Under the pieces are notes generated by a model. That model ran no database searches, was not told the DNA's origin, and saw only the letters and a program-made list of their open reading frames with translations. Both the position numbers and the translations under genes were made by a program. A stretch of DNA of 64,000 bases from Streptantibioticus_A sp037034305 (GTDB taxonomy: Bacteria; Actinomycetota; Actinomycetes; Streptomycetales; Streptomycetaceae), in contig JBAGJY010000022.1 in the NCBI GenBank assembly GCA_037034305.1, positions 1 to 64,000 on the forward strand, given 5' to 3'. This document shows, piece after piece, positions 26,456 to 35,507 of this stretch. The stretch's first letter is position 1; each line of letters opens with the position of its first letter.

Positions 26456-28105
26456 GTGCCGCACACGCTCGACGCCGCCGCGGTGCGCACCTGGTGCAGG
26501 CTCGCCCTGCGGGCGCTCGGCCGGGCGCGCGAGGAGATCGACGCGATCAACGTGTACCCGGTCGCCGACGGCGACACCGGCACCAACCTCTATCTGACCG
26601 TCGAGTCCGCCGCCCAGTCCGTGGACGCCGTCTTCGACGGCTACGCCGCCTCCGGCAGCACTCCGGGAGTCGCCGAGGCGGTACGGACCATGGCGCACGG
26701 CGCCCTCATCGGCGCCTGCGGCAACTCCGGCACCATCCTGGCGCAACTGCTGCGCGCGATGAGCGAGGTGCTCGCCGAACAGCCGGACGCGGCCGGGCTG
26801 CGCAAGGCGCTACGGGCCGCGGCCGGGTCGGCGTACCAGGCGGTCGCCCATCCCGTCGAGGGCACCATGCTCACCGTCGCCACCGCGGCGGCCGACGCCA
26901 CCGACTGCTGCGCGGCCCCCGACGACCTGGCGGCCGTCGCCACCGCCGCCCACCGCGGCGCGCACGTCGCCTTGGCCCGTACCCCCGGGCAACTCGACGT
27001 GCTGGGCCGGGCCGGGGTGGTGGACGCGGGCGGGCGCGGCCTGGTCGCGGTGCTGGGCGCGCTCGCCGAGGCACTGTGCGGCGGCGCCCCGGACCGGCTG
27101 CCCGCCGCACCCGCCCTGCACCCGCCGCTGGTGCCGTACGGCTGCGCGGGCCACGGCCAGGACGCCACGGATCCGCACGCGGTGCCCGGCGGTCCCGCGT
27201 ACGAGGTGATCTACCTGCTGGAGGCGCCCGACGAGGCGGTCGACCGGCTCAGGGGCCAGCTGGACGCGCTGGGCGACTGCCTGGTGGTGGTCGGCGGCGA
27301 CGGTCTGTGGAACGTGCACGTGCATGTCGACGACGCGGGCGCCGCCGTCGAGGCCGGAGTCGAGGCGGGACGGCCGTACCGGATCCGCATCACCCACTTC
27401 GGCGCCGCGGCCCGGCCCGCGGCGACCCGCCCGGCGACCGCGGCCGGGCGGGCGATCGTGGCCGTGGTCGAGGGCGACGGTCTGGCCGAGCTGTGCGCCG
27501 AGGCCGGAGCCGTGGTGGTCCCCACGCGCCCCGGCGAACCGCTGACCAGCGGCGAGATCGCGCAGGTCATCCGGCGGGCCGGGGCCCGGGAGGCGGTGCT
27601 GCTGCCCAACGAGGACGAGCTGCGGCCCACCGTCGCGGCAGCCGCGGAACGGCTGCGCGCCGACGGGGTGCGGGTGGCGCTGATCCCCACCAGGTCCGTC
27701 GTCCAGGGAATCGCGGCGCTCGCCGTGCACCAGCCGTCGCGCCGGTTCGACGAGGACGTGGTGGCGATGACCGCCGCCGCCGGGGCCACCCGCTACGCCG
27801 AACTGGCCGTCGCCGAGCACGAGTCATGGACCATGGCGGGCGTCTGCCAGGCCGGAGACACCCTCGGGCTGATCGACGGCGACGTGGCCGTCATCGGCCG
27901 CGACGTGGTGCGGACCGCCGTCACCCTGCTCGACCGCATGCTCGCCGCGGGCGGCGAGATGGTCACCCTGGTCCTGGGCGAGGACGCCCCACCCGACCTG
28001 GCCGACCGCCTCCAGTCCCACGTCCGCGAGGCCCACCTGGCGGTGGACACCGTCACCTACGAAGGCGGCCAGGGCAGCCGCCTGCTCCTGATCGGCGTCG
28101 AGTGA
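26456..28105 (+). CDS. DhaL (DAK phosphatase) domain protein, FakA-like
   Basis: A 549-aa protein. The N-terminal DhaL domain has EIDAINVYPVADGDTGTNLY (about residues 25-44), where the DGDTGxN aspartates bind ADP/Mg. A GACGNSGTILAQLLRA block and a C-terminal DegV-linked FakA-type region (VVEGDGLAELCAEAGAVVV, LPNEDELRPTVAAAAERL, RYAELAVAEHESWTM) follow. In firmicutes FakA phosphorylates fatty acids carried by FakB (DegV) proteins; whether this one does is unknown. GTG at 26456 follows a perfect AGGAGGAAACC. It precedes recG by 170 bp, an arrangement shared with many bacteria. Confidence 0.9.
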   Translation: MPHTLDAAAVRTWCRLALRALGRAREEIDAINVYPVADGDTGTNLYLTVESAAQSVDAVFDGYAASGSTPGVAEAVRTMAHGALIGACGNSGTILAQLLRAMSEVLAEQPDAAGLRKALRAAAGSAYQAVAHPVEGTMLTVATAAADATDCCAAPDDLAAVATAAHRGAHVALARTPGQLDVLGRAGVVDAGGRGLVAVLGALAEALCGGAPDRLPAAPALHPPLVPYGCAGHGQDATDPHAVPGGPAYEVIYLLEAPDEAVDRLRGQLDALGDCLVVVGGDGLWNVHVHVDDAGAAVEAGVEAGRPYRIRITHFGAAARPAATRPATAAGRAIVAVVEGDGLAELCAEAGAVVVPTRPGEPLTSGEIAQVIRRAGAREAVLLPNEDELRPTVAAAAERLRADGVRVALIPTRSVVQGIAALAVHQPSRRFDEDVVAMTAAAGATRYAELAVAEHESWTMAGVCQAGDTLGLIDGDVAVIGRDVVRTAVTLLDRMLAAGGEMVTLVLGEDAPPDLADRLQSHVREAHLAVDTVTYEGGQGSRLLLIGVE

Positions 28106-28138
28106 CGCCCGAAAGGTCGTGGGCAGTCGTTCCGCAGG

Positions 28139-28176
28139 GCGGAGGGGGCACCTCCCAACGGTGGCTGGGGGAGGTG
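28139..28176. repeat. Palindromic repeat between the DhaL gene and recG
   Basis: CACCTCCCA (28149-28157) pairs with TGGGGGAGGTG (28166-28176) around an 8-nt loop. The left part (28139-28157) nearly repeats 23885-23903. This type of G-rich hairpin element recurs in Streptomyces intergenic regions as I recall. Confidence 0.55.
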
Positions 28177-28274
28177 GGCACAACCGGAACCCGCAGACGG
28201 CGACGGCGAGCACCTTGACCGGCGAGAAGCCGCCTGGGCCGAACTGTCGGTGCCATGCGCGAGTATGGACACCG

Positions 28275-30461
28275 ATGGCACCCCTGACCGAACCCCTGCG
28301 CAAAGTGGTCGGCGACCGCACCGCGAAAGTGCTGGCCGACCACCTGGACCTGCACACCTGCGGCGACCTGCTGCACCACTACCCCCGCAGGTACGCCGAG
28401 CGCGGCGAGCTGACCCGGCTCGCCGACCTCCCGCTGGACGAGCACGTCACCGTGGTGGCCCAGGTGGCCAAGGCCGAGAAGAAGACCTACAACCACGGCA
28501 AGGGCGTCCGCCTGGAAGTCGTGGTCACCGACGGCAGCGGCTCGCTGCAACTGGTGTTCTTCAACAAGGCCGCGCACTACCACCACAGCAAGCTGATCCC
28601 CGGTCGGCGCGGGATGTTCGCGGGCAAGGTCACGGTCTTCAACCGGGTGCGCCAACTCGCCCATCCCGACTACCAGTTGCTGGACGCCGAGGACGGCCAG
28701 GAGGCCGTGGACGCGTTCGCGGGCAGGCTGCTGCCACTGTATCCGGCGTGCAAGCAGATCGCCTCCTGGCAGATCGCCCAGTCCGTGGAGACGCTGCTCA
28801 ACTCCCTTGCGGCGACCGGCTGGACGGGCGTCGGCGAACCGCTGCCACAGCGGCTGCGGGCGTCCCGCGGCCTGGCCCCGCTGCCCGAGGCGCTGGAGAA
28901 GGTGCACCGGCCGCGCACCAAGGCCGACATCGCCGCCGCCCGGGAACGCCTCAAGTGGGACGAGGCGTTCGTGCTCCAGGTCGCGCTGGCCCGGCGGCGC
29001 GCCGCGGACGCCGCGCTGCCCGCCGTCGCGCGGGTGCCGGGCGAGGACGGGCTGCTGAGCGCCTTCGACGCCAGGCTGCCGTTCACCCTCACCGAGGGTC
29101 AGCGCGCGGTCAGCGCGGAGATCTTCGCCGACCTGGCCACCGAGCACCCCATGCACCGGCTGCTCCAGGGCGAGGTCGGCTCCGGCAAGACCCTGGTGGC
29201 GCTGCGCGCGATGCTCGCCGTGGTGGACTGCGGGGGGCAGGCCGCGATGCTGGCGCCCACCGAGGTGCTGGCCCAGCAGCACCACCGGTCGATCACCGAG
29301 ATGATGGGCGACCTGGCCGAGGCCGGGATGCTCGGCGGCTGCGACGCCGGCACCAGGGTGGTGCTGCTCACCGGGTCGATGGGCACGGCCGCCCGCCGCC
29401 AGGCGCTGCTCGACCTGGTCACCGGCGAGGCCGGGATCGTCATCGGCACCCACGCGCTGATCGAGGACACAGTGCGGTTCCACGACCTGGGGCTGGTCGT
29501 GGTGGACGAGCAGCACCGCTTCGGCGTCGAACAGCGTGACGCGCTGCGCGGCAAGGGAAAGCAGCCCCCGCACCTGCTGGTGATGACCGCCACCCCGATT
29601 CCGCGCACGGTCGCCATGACCGTCTTCGGCGACCTGGAGACCTCGGTACTCGACCAACTGCCCGCCGGGCGCTCCCCGATCGCCACCCATGTCGTACCGG
29701 CCAAGGACAAGCCGCACTTCCTGACCCGCGCCTGGGAGCGGGTACGCGAGGAGGTCGAGGCCGGGCACCAGGCGTATGTCGTCTGCCCCCGGATCGGCGA
29801 CGAGGAGGAGCCGAAGAAGAAGTCCCCGGAGGACGAGGCGGAGCGGCGTCCGGCGCTCGCGGTGCTCGACGTCGCCGACCAGATCGCCAAGGGCCCGCTG
29901 CGGGGGCTGCGGGTGGAGGTGCTGCACGGCCGGATGGCGCCGGACGCCAAGGACGACGTGATGCGGCGCTTCGCGGCCGGGGAGGTGGACGTGCTGGTCG
30001 CCACCACCGTGATCGAGGTCGGGGTGAACGTGCCGAACGCCACCGCGATGGTGATCATGGACGCCGACCGGTTCGGGGTCTCGCAGCTGCACCAGTTGCG
30101 CGGCCGGGTCGGCCGGGGAAGCGCGGCGGGCCTGTGCCTGCTGGTCACCGAGATGCCCGAGGCGAGCAGCGCGCGGGCGCGGCTGGACGCGGTGGCGGCG
30201 ACGCTGGACGGGTTCGAGCTGTCCCGGATCGACCTGGAGCAGCGCCGGGAGGGCGATGTGCTGGGGCAGGCGCAGTCCGGCACCCGGTCGTCCCTGCGGA
30301 TGCTCGCCGTCATCGACGACGTGGACGTCATCGAGGCGGCCCGCGAGGAGGCCACCGCGCTGGTCGATGAGGACCCCGAACTGGCAGGCCACCCGGATCT
30401 GTTGAGCGCGTTGGACAGCCTGGTCGACGCCTCGCGGGAGGGGTACCTGGAGAAGGGCTGA
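28275..30461 (+). CDS. recG: ATP-dependent DNA helicase RecG
   Basis: A 728-aa superfamily 2 helicase that reverses stalled replication forks and branch-migrates Holliday junctions. An N-terminal wedge/OB domain (about residues 1-260) is followed by helicase motifs: Walker A GEVGSGKTLVALRAM (about 299-313), DEQHRFGVEQRDAL (about 410-423), TATPIPRTVAMT, and the C-terminal VIEVGVNVPNA and QLRGRVGRG. The length is normal for actinobacterial RecG. The ATG at 28275 is the only start compatible with the conserved N-terminus (EPLRKVVGDRTAKVLADHL), although its ribosome binding site is weak. Confidence 0.98.
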   Translation: MAPLTEPLRKVVGDRTAKVLADHLDLHTCGDLLHHYPRRYAERGELTRLADLPLDEHVTVVAQVAKAEKKTYNHGKGVRLEVVVTDGSGSLQLVFFNKAAHYHHSKLIPGRRGMFAGKVTVFNRVRQLAHPDYQLLDAEDGQEAVDAFAGRLLPLYPACKQIASWQIAQSVETLLNSLAATGWTGVGEPLPQRLRASRGLAPLPEALEKVHRPRTKADIAAARERLKWDEAFVLQVALARRRAADAALPAVARVPGEDGLLSAFDARLPFTLTEGQRAVSAEIFADLATEHPMHRLLQGEVGSGKTLVALRAMLAVVDCGGQAAMLAPTEVLAQQHHRSITEMMGDLAEAGMLGGCDAGTRVVLLTGSMGTAARRQALLDLVTGEAGIVIGTHALIEDTVRFHDLGLVVVDEQHRFGVEQRDALRGKGKQPPHLLVMTATPIPRTVAMTVFGDLETSVLDQLPAGRSPIATHVVPAKDKPHFLTRAWERVREEVEAGHQAYVVCPRIGDEEEPKKKSPEDEAERRPALAVLDVADQIAKGPLRGLRVEVLHGRMAPDAKDDVMRRFAAGEVDVLVATTVIEVGVNVPNATAMVIMDADRFGVSQLHQLRGRVGRGSAAGLCLLVTEMPEASSARARLDAVAATLDGFELSRIDLEQRREGDVLGQAQSGTRSSLRMLAVIDDVDVIEAAREEATALVDEDPELAGHPDLLSALDSLVDASREGYLEKG

Positions 30462-30568
30462 ACGCCGCTTCGCCGACCCCCGGATTGTCAGACCCCCCTG
30501 GGAGAATGAAACCAGTCCGAGCCAATCCGACCGTGGATGGGCCGAGTTGGACCCTAGGGGGCTGAATC

Positions 30569-31081
30569 ATGGCGTTTCGCCATCTGAACGAACTGCCGCT
30601 CGGCGACAAGGTATTCAGGATCGAACTCGCCAGTGAGGACGACCTCACCGTCACGCTGACGCTCACCGGCTGGAGTGAGGCCGACCCGCGCACCCCGCTG
30701 GCCTCCGGCCAACTGACGCTGCCGATGGGGGACGTGGCCACCGTGCGGATAGCGCTGAACCGGGCGCTGCGCGCCCTGGCCCTGGTCGCCGACGTGGCCG
30801 AGCCGATCCCGGACCGCGATGTGCTGCGCGAACTCTTCCCCGGCCACGGCGCGCCGTGGGTGCCGCAGCACGAGGAGGAGCTGTTGCGCCGCTTCCACGA
30901 CGGGGAGTCCATAGCGCGGACCGCCGCGCGCTTCGGCCGTACGCCCGACTCGGTCCGCACCAAGCTGCGGGAGCTGGGGCACGACCCCCGTACCCCTGAG
31001 CACTGCCCTCCGGACGGCTGCCTGTCCTGGTCCCGGTACGCGTCCGCCACTCTCGTGGGTTCGACGCCCGACAAGCCGTAG
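30569..31081 (+). CDS. Hypothetical protein with C-terminal helix-turn-helix-like segment
   Basis: A 170-aa protein of unknown family. Residues 1-60 are strand-rich (MAFRHLNELPLGDKVFRIEL, then DDLTVTLTLTGWSE). Residues 95-140 (EEELLRRFHDGESIARTAARFGRTPDSVRTKLREL) look like a tri-helical DNA-binding or Myb-like domain. ATG start with GGGGGC upstream. It follows recG by about 100 bp. The last 30 residues are probably disordered. A regulator or a DNA-associated protein is possible; I do not recognise a homologue with known function. Confidence 0.75.
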   Translation: MAFRHLNELPLGDKVFRIELASEDDLTVTLTLTGWSEADPRTPLASGQLTLPMGDVATVRIALNRALRALALVADVAEPIPDRDVLRELFPGHGAPWVPQHEEELLRRFHDGESIARTAARFGRTPDSVRTKLRELGHDPRTPEHCPPDGCLSWSRYASATLVGSTPDKP

Positions 31082-31339
31082 CCGGACCAGGCCGCCGCGG
31101 CGGGGATCGGGGCTTGCCCCCGATTCCCGCCCCTGCGGTACCGCAGACGGGTGAAGGGGCGCGGGGAACTGCCCGACCAGCCACAACGGTGCCGCGGATG
31201 ATCGACGGCAGGTCGCCGCACTTCCGGCGAAGCGCCCAGCCCCCGCGGGCGTGCCCGCGGGCGGCTCCGTATCGTGGTGGTGCGGCTGCCGAAGCATCAC
31301 GGCGCCGCGTAGGACCGACACAAGGGGACGTGACCGAGG
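31082..31339. other. Repeat-bearing intergenic region before rsmD
   Basis: About 258 bp without a gene. It holds the 52-bp dispersed repeat copy B and a perfect palindrome CCGCGGGC-GT-GCCCGCGG (31243-31260) that could end transcription from the gene at 30569. Confidence 0.6.
31152..31203 (-). repeat. Dispersed 52-bp repeat, copy B (inverted)
   Basis: The reverse complement of this stretch matches 19016-19067 in 48 of 52 bases. The two copies are inverted relative to each other and 12 kb apart, both between genes. Confidence 0.85.
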
Positions 31340-31990
31340 GTGACCCGCGTGATTGCCGGTGCCGCAGGGGGGCGTCGGCTGGCCGTCCCGCCAGGACAGG
31401 GCACCCGGCCCACGTCCGACCGGGCGCGCGAAGGCCTGTTCTCCACCTGGGAGTCGCTGCGGGGGTCCCTGGACGGCGCCAGGGTGCTGGACCTGTACGG
31501 CGGTTCCGGCGCCGTGGGCCTTGAGGCGCTGTCCCGCGGCGCCGAACACGTACTGCTGGTCGAGGCGGACGCCCGGGCCGCCCGCACCATCCGGGAGAAC
31601 GTGCGCACCGTCGGCCTGCCCGGCGCCGAAGTGCGCGCCGCCAAGGCCGAGAAGCTGATCGCCGGACCGCCTCCCGCGACCCGGTACGACGTGGTCTTCC
31701 TGGATCCGCCCTACGCCGTCACCGACGACCGACTGCGCGAGATCCTGCTCACACTCCAGGCCCAGGGCTGGCTCGCCGACGAGGTGCTCGCCACCGTGGA
31801 GAGAAGCACCAGGGGCGGAGAATTCCGCTGGCCCGAGGGCTTCGAGGGGCTTCGGGCCCGCCGGTACGGCGAGGGCACACTTTGGTACGGTCGCGCCGCC
31901 GCGACACGCGCCGACACCCACCCGTCGCCCGCCACCGCCTTCGAACGAGGCGCTGCGCGCCGCAGTGACGTCAGTGCCGACGAGTCATGA
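31340..31990 (+). CDS. rsmD: 16S rRNA (guanine-966-N2)-methyltransferase RsmD
   Basis: A 216-aa SAM-dependent methyltransferase that modifies G966 of 16S rRNA. N-terminal TRVIAGAAGGRRLAVPPG and RPTSDRAREGLFSTW are the RsmD signatures, VLDLYGGSGAVGLEAL (about 50-65) is the SAM-binding motif and VFLDPPY (about 117-123) the catalytic motif IV. A C-terminal extension of about 30 residues is unusual and low in complexity. GTG start after GGGACGTGACCGAGG. It overlaps coaD by 4 bp (ATGA), a very common pair. Confidence 0.97.
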   Translation: MTRVIAGAAGGRRLAVPPGQGTRPTSDRAREGLFSTWESLRGSLDGARVLDLYGGSGAVGLEALSRGAEHVLLVEADARAARTIRENVRTVGLPGAEVRAAKAEKLIAGPPPATRYDVVFLDPPYAVTDDRLREILLTLQAQGWLADEVLATVERSTRGGEFRWPEGFEGLRARRYGEGTLWYGRAAATRADTHPSPATAFERGAARRSDVSADES

Positions 31991-32496
31991 CCGCATCGGA
32001 GAGCGAGGAACCACTGTTGCGCCGCGCCGTCTGTCCGGGGTCCTTCGACCCCATCACCAACGGACACCTCGACATCATCGCCCGCGCGTCCCGGCTGTAC
32101 GACGAGGTCTACGTCGCCGTGATGATCAACAAGGCGAAGCAGGGCCTGTTCACCGTCGACGAGCGCATAGCGCTGATCGAGCAGGTCACCGAGGAGTTCG
32201 GCAACGTCCGGGTGGAGGCCTTCCACGGCCTGCTGGTCGACTTCTGCAAGCAGCGCGACATCCCGGCCATCGTCAAGGGCCTGCGCGCGGTCAGCGACTT
32301 CGACTACGAGCTGCAGATGGCCCAGATGAACAACGGGCTGTCCGGGGTGGAGACCCTCTTCGTCCCCACCAACCCCACCTACAGCTTCCTGTCCTCCAGC
32401 CTGGTCAAGGAGGTCGCCCAGTGGGGTGGCGACGTCTCCCACCTGGTGCCGGACGCGGTACTGCGGGCGCTGCGCGAGAAGCTGGCCCGGGACTGA
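31987..32496 (+). CDS. coaD: Phosphopantetheine adenylyltransferase
   Basis: A 169-aa nucleotidyltransferase making dephospho-CoA. The (T/H)xGH motif is in CPGSFDPITNGHLDII (about residues 16-31) and the substrate loop is VKGLRAVSDFDYELQMAQMN. The C-terminal YSFLSSSLVKEVAQWGGDV replaces the usual ISSTKVKE block. The ATG overlapping rsmD adds about 10 residues before the conserved LRRAVCPGSF; a TTG (32017) could be an alternative start. Confidence 0.97.
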   Translation: MTASESEEPLLRRAVCPGSFDPITNGHLDIIARASRLYDEVYVAVMINKAKQGLFTVDERIALIEQVTEEFGNVRVEAFHGLLVDFCKQRDIPAIVKGLRAVSDFDYELQMAQMNNGLSGVETLFVPTNPTYSFLSSSLVKEVAQWGGDVSHLVPDAVLRALREKLARD

Positions 32497-32621
32497 ACCG
32501 GCCACCGCGCCCGGAACTTTCTGATGGGTCGTCAGGCGGTGTGCCGGGGGCGCCCGGTGGTCGTAGAGTCTGACCCAGCCCCCCGGCCGTGCCGGGCCCA
32601 CCGAGGAAAGACTTAACGGAC

Positions 32622-33716
32622 ATGGACGTGCAAAAGAAGCTCGACGAGATCGTCGCGGCCGTCGAAGGCGCGCGCTCCATGCCGATGTCGGCGTCCTGCG
32701 TGGTCAACCGGGCCGAACTGCTCGCCCTGCTGGCCGAGGTGCGCGACGCCCTGCCGGACTCGCTCTCCCAGGCCCAGGCGCTGCTCGGCGACCGCGAGCA
32801 GATGGTCGCCGAGGCGCAGGCCGAGGCCGAGCGGATCATCGCCTCCGCGCACGAGCAGCGCGGCTCGCTGGTCTCCGACACCGAGGTCGCCCGGCGCTCC
32901 CAGGCGGAGGCCGACCGGATCCTGGCCGAGGCGCGCCAGGAGGCCGAGGAGATCCGCGCGGAGGCCGACGAGTACGTCGACAGCAAGCTCGCCAACTTCG
33001 AGGTGGTCCTCACCAAGACCCTGGGCTCGGTCGACCGCGGCCGCGAGAAGCTGCTCGGCCGGGGCCCCGGCACCGACGAGCACGGCATGGCGGACGAGGA
33101 GGCACCGGAGCGCACCGGTGACCCGGAGGAGCTGCGCCGCCGGGCCGACGCCTATGTGGACGCCAAGCTGGGCGCGTTCGAGACGGTGCTGGCCAAGACC
33201 CTGGAGGCGGTCGGCCGGGGCCGCCAGAAGCTCACCGGCCACCGCCCCATCGACGAACTGGCCGCCCACATGGCCGCCCAGGACGGCCTGGCCGCGGACG
33301 GTACCTCCACGGCCGTCCAGCAGAGCGACGCCGAGTACCTGGCCGGTCTGGCCGGGACCCAGCCGGAACCGGTGATCCCGGAGCAGCCCGCCGCCTACGA
33401 CTACCCGCAGCAGCCCGAGTACACGCCGATGGCCGCCGAGTACGGCGGCTACCAGCAGGACCCGTACCACAGCGGCGGCTACGACGCCTACGGCTACCCG
33501 CAGCAGCAGCCCGAGTACACCGACCCGGCCGGGTACGGATGGCAGCAGCAGGGCTACGAGCACCAGATCCCGCACCAGCTCCAGCCGCACGAGCACCAGC
33601 AGCAACAGCAGTACCAGCAGCACGCCGTGCAGCCGACCGGCCTGGACGAGACCAGTTTCTTCGACACGGGGCTGATCGACCTGGACCGGCTGCGCGAGCT
33701 GGAACAGGGGCGCTGA
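32622..33716 (+). CDS. SepIVA/DivIVA-like coiled-coil protein
   Basis: A 364-aa protein. The first 60 residues (MDVQKKLDEIVAAVEGARSM, then ELLALLAEVRDALPDSLSQA) are followed by a coiled coil rich in Glu, Ala and Arg (65-120). Two copies of a 33-36-residue unit follow: ADEYVDSKLANFEVVLTKTL (about 113-148) and ADAYVDAKLGAFETVLAKTL (about 175-208). The C-terminal 120 residues are Gln/Tyr/Pro-rich and disordered. In Mycobacterium the coaD-linked homologue is SepIVA, a septation factor of the DivIVA type; a similar cytoskeletal role here is inference. The ATG is chosen from the conserved MDVQKKLDEI start. Confidence 0.85.
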   Translation: MDVQKKLDEIVAAVEGARSMPMSASCVVNRAELLALLAEVRDALPDSLSQAQALLGDREQMVAEAQAEAERIIASAHEQRGSLVSDTEVARRSQAEADRILAEARQEAEEIRAEADEYVDSKLANFEVVLTKTLGSVDRGREKLLGRGPGTDEHGMADEEAPERTGDPEELRRRADAYVDAKLGAFETVLAKTLEAVGRGRQKLTGHRPIDELAAHMAAQDGLAADGTSTAVQQSDAEYLAGLAGTQPEPVIPEQPAAYDYPQQPEYTPMAAEYGGYQQDPYHSGGYDAYGYPQQQPEYTDPAGYGWQQQGYEHQIPHQLQPHEHQQQQQYQQHAVQPTGLDETSFFDTGLIDLDRLRELEQGR

Positions 33717-33760
33717 CCGGGCTGGTCCCGAGTCAGCCGGAGCGGGGCCCCGGCCCGAAG

Positions 33761-33789
33761 TTGGGTCAGCGGCCCGCGTCCAGTATCCT
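33761..33789 (+). promoter_or_regulatory. Probable promoter of the DUF177-rpmF-rnc operon
   Basis: TTGGGT and TATCCT are exactly 17 bp apart, about 95 bp before the likely translation start. This fits a housekeeping promoter driving the DUF177, rpmF and rnc genes. Confidence 0.55.
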
Positions 33790-33917
33790 GACTGCTCCGG
33801 CCTGTTTGATGAGCCGGTTTCCGGCTGCCCTCTTCCAGGTCGGCCCGCGCCGCACGGCACACGCACCGACGAAAGCAGGAAGCCATCAACGCCCGCCTTG
33901 ACCACCGTGACCCTCTC

Positions 33918-34520
33918 GTGTTTGACACACGCGAGCTGGGCCGTCGGCCTGGCGCGATGAAGAGGGTCTCCCGTACCGTGCCCGCGCCCGCTGACCTCGG
34001 CATCGCCGGGGTGATCGGGGTGCCGGAAGGGGCCTCGATCGAGCTCGATCTGCGACTGGAATCGGTCATGGAGGGCGTGCTCGTCACGGGTACCGCCCAT
34101 GCGCCGGTCGCGGGGGAGTGCGTAAGGTGTCTGGAGCCGGTCGAGTGGGAGCTCGACGCGGACTTCCAGGAGCTGTTCTCCTACCCCGACGCCGACCAGC
34201 GCTTCGGCGGTGACGCGGAAGAGGCCGAGGACGGCGACGAGGAGGAACTGCTCGTCCTTGAGGACGACATGTTCGACCTCGAATCCGTGCTGCGTGACGC
34301 GGTGGTGCTGGAACTGCCGCTGCAGCCGGTGTGCCGGGAGGACTGCCCGGGTCTGTGCTCCGAGTGCGGAGCGCGGCTGGCGGACGACCCGGACCACCAC
34401 CACGATGCCGCCGACATCCGTTGGGCGGCACTGCAGGGACTCGCCGAATCCCTCAAGGCCGGCGAGAAGGACAACATGAGCGGCGCCGAGCGCGGCGTCG
34501 ACGAGAAGCAGGAGAAATAG
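33918..34520 (+). CDS. DUF177 (YceD) family protein
   Basis: A 200-aa protein of the YceD/DUF177 family, found ahead of rpmF in most bacteria and linked to 23S rRNA or ribosome assembly. Zinc-type cysteines are in GECVRCLEPVEWELD and CREDCPGLCSECGARLADDP (three CxxC-like pairs), with an acidic stretch between. The GTG at 33918 (VFDTRELGRRPG) has no ribosome binding site. In-frame codons upstream from an ATC at 33885 would add INARLDHRDPL, which looks like the N-terminus of homologues, and an AGGA lies just before it. The true start is therefore uncertain. It ends 2 bp before rpmF. Confidence 0.85.
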   Translation: MFDTRELGRRPGAMKRVSRTVPAPADLGIAGVIGVPEGASIELDLRLESVMEGVLVTGTAHAPVAGECVRCLEPVEWELDADFQELFSYPDADQRFGGDAEEAEDGDEEELLVLEDDMFDLESVLRDAVVLELPLQPVCREDCPGLCSECGARLADDPDHHHDAADIRWAALQGLAESLKAGEKDNMSGAERGVDEKQEK

Positions 34521-34522
34521 CC

Positions 34523-34696
34523 GTGGCTGTTCCGAAGCGGAAGATGTCGCGCAGCAACACGCGCCACCGCCGGTCGCAGTGGAAGGCTGCGGTCCCCACC
34601 CTCGTGGCGTGCGAGCGCTGCCACGAGCCGAAGCAGCAGCACATCGCGTGCCCGAGCTGCGGCACCTACAACAAGCGTCAGGTCCTCGAGGTCTGA
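34523..34696 (+). CDS. rpmF: 50S ribosomal protein L32
   Basis: A 57-aa L32 with the typical AVPKRKMSRSNTRHRRSQWK N-terminus and a zinc ribbon made of CERCH and CPSC pairs, i.e. the zinc-binding form. GTG start with GGAG upstream, overlapping the end of the DUF177 message. It sits in the common DUF177-rpmF-rnc order. Confidence 0.98.
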   Translation: MAVPKRKMSRSNTRHRRSQWKAAVPTLVACERCHEPKQQHIACPSCGTYNKRQVLEV

Positions 34697-34715
34697 TCGG
34701 TAGGTGACAGGCTTC

Positions 34716-35480
34716 ATGTCAGACGCCAAGTCGTCGGCAGACGCCATCAAGGCAGCCTCGTCCCACACGCTTCTGGAAGGGCGGCTCGGGTACACACTCG
34801 AACCCGCCCTTCTGGTGCGTGCGCTCACCCACCGCTCGTTCGCGTACGAGAACGGCGGGCTGCCGACCAACGAGCGGCTGGAGTTCCTTGGTGACTCCGT
34901 GCTCGGCCTGGTCGTCACCGACACGCTGTACCGTGCCCACCCCGACCTGCCCGAGGGCCAACTGGCCAAGCTGCGGGCCGCGGTGGTCAACTCGCGTGCG
35001 CTCGCGGAGGTGGCCCGCGGTCTGGAACTGGGCAGCTTCATCCGCCTGGGCCGGGGCGAGGAGGGGACCGGCGGCCGGGACAAGGCGTCGATCCTCGCCG
35101 ACACCCTGGAAGCCGTGATCGGCGCCGTCTACCTGGACCAGGGTCTGGACGCGGCGTCCGAGCTGGTGCACCGGCTCTTCGACCCGCTGATCGAGAAGTC
35201 CTCGAACCTCGGGGCGGGCCTGGACTGGAAGACCAGCCTCCAGGAGCTGACCGCGACCGAGGCGCTCGGTGTCCCCGAGTACCTGGTCACCGAGTCGGGG
35301 CCGGACCACGAGAAGACCTTCACGGCTGCCGCCCGCGTCGGTGGTGTCACGTACGGCACCGGCACCGGCCGCAGCAAGAAGGAAGCCGAACAGCAGGCGG
35401 CCGAGTCCGCCTGGCGGGAGATCCGCGCCAAGCGCGAGCAGCGGGAAGCCGCCGCCGAGGAGCGGACCGCGGCCCACTGA
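34716..35480 (+). CDS. rnc: Ribonuclease III
   Basis: A 254-aa endonuclease for double-stranded RNA (rRNA and mRNA processing; AbsB, a global antibiotic regulator, in S. coelicolor). The catalytic motif is NERLEFLGDSVLG (about residues 52-64), with a second acidic site in KASILADTLEAVIGAVYLD. The dsRNA-binding domain (about 180-250) reads DWKTSLQELTATEALG and ends GTGTGRSKKEAEQQAAESA. The ATG at 34716 is preferred to the GTG four codons earlier. Confidence 0.98.
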   Translation: MSDAKSSADAIKAASSHTLLEGRLGYTLEPALLVRALTHRSFAYENGGLPTNERLEFLGDSVLGLVVTDTLYRAHPDLPEGQLAKLRAAVVNSRALAEVARGLELGSFIRLGRGEEGTGGRDKASILADTLEAVIGAVYLDQGLDAASELVHRLFDPLIEKSSNLGAGLDWKTSLQELTATEALGVPEYLVTESGPDHEKTFTAAARVGGVTYGTGTGRSKKEAEQQAAESAWREIRAKREQREAAAEERTAAH

Positions 35481-35507
35481 GCGGCTGCTGACAACCGTGT
35501 GACACGC

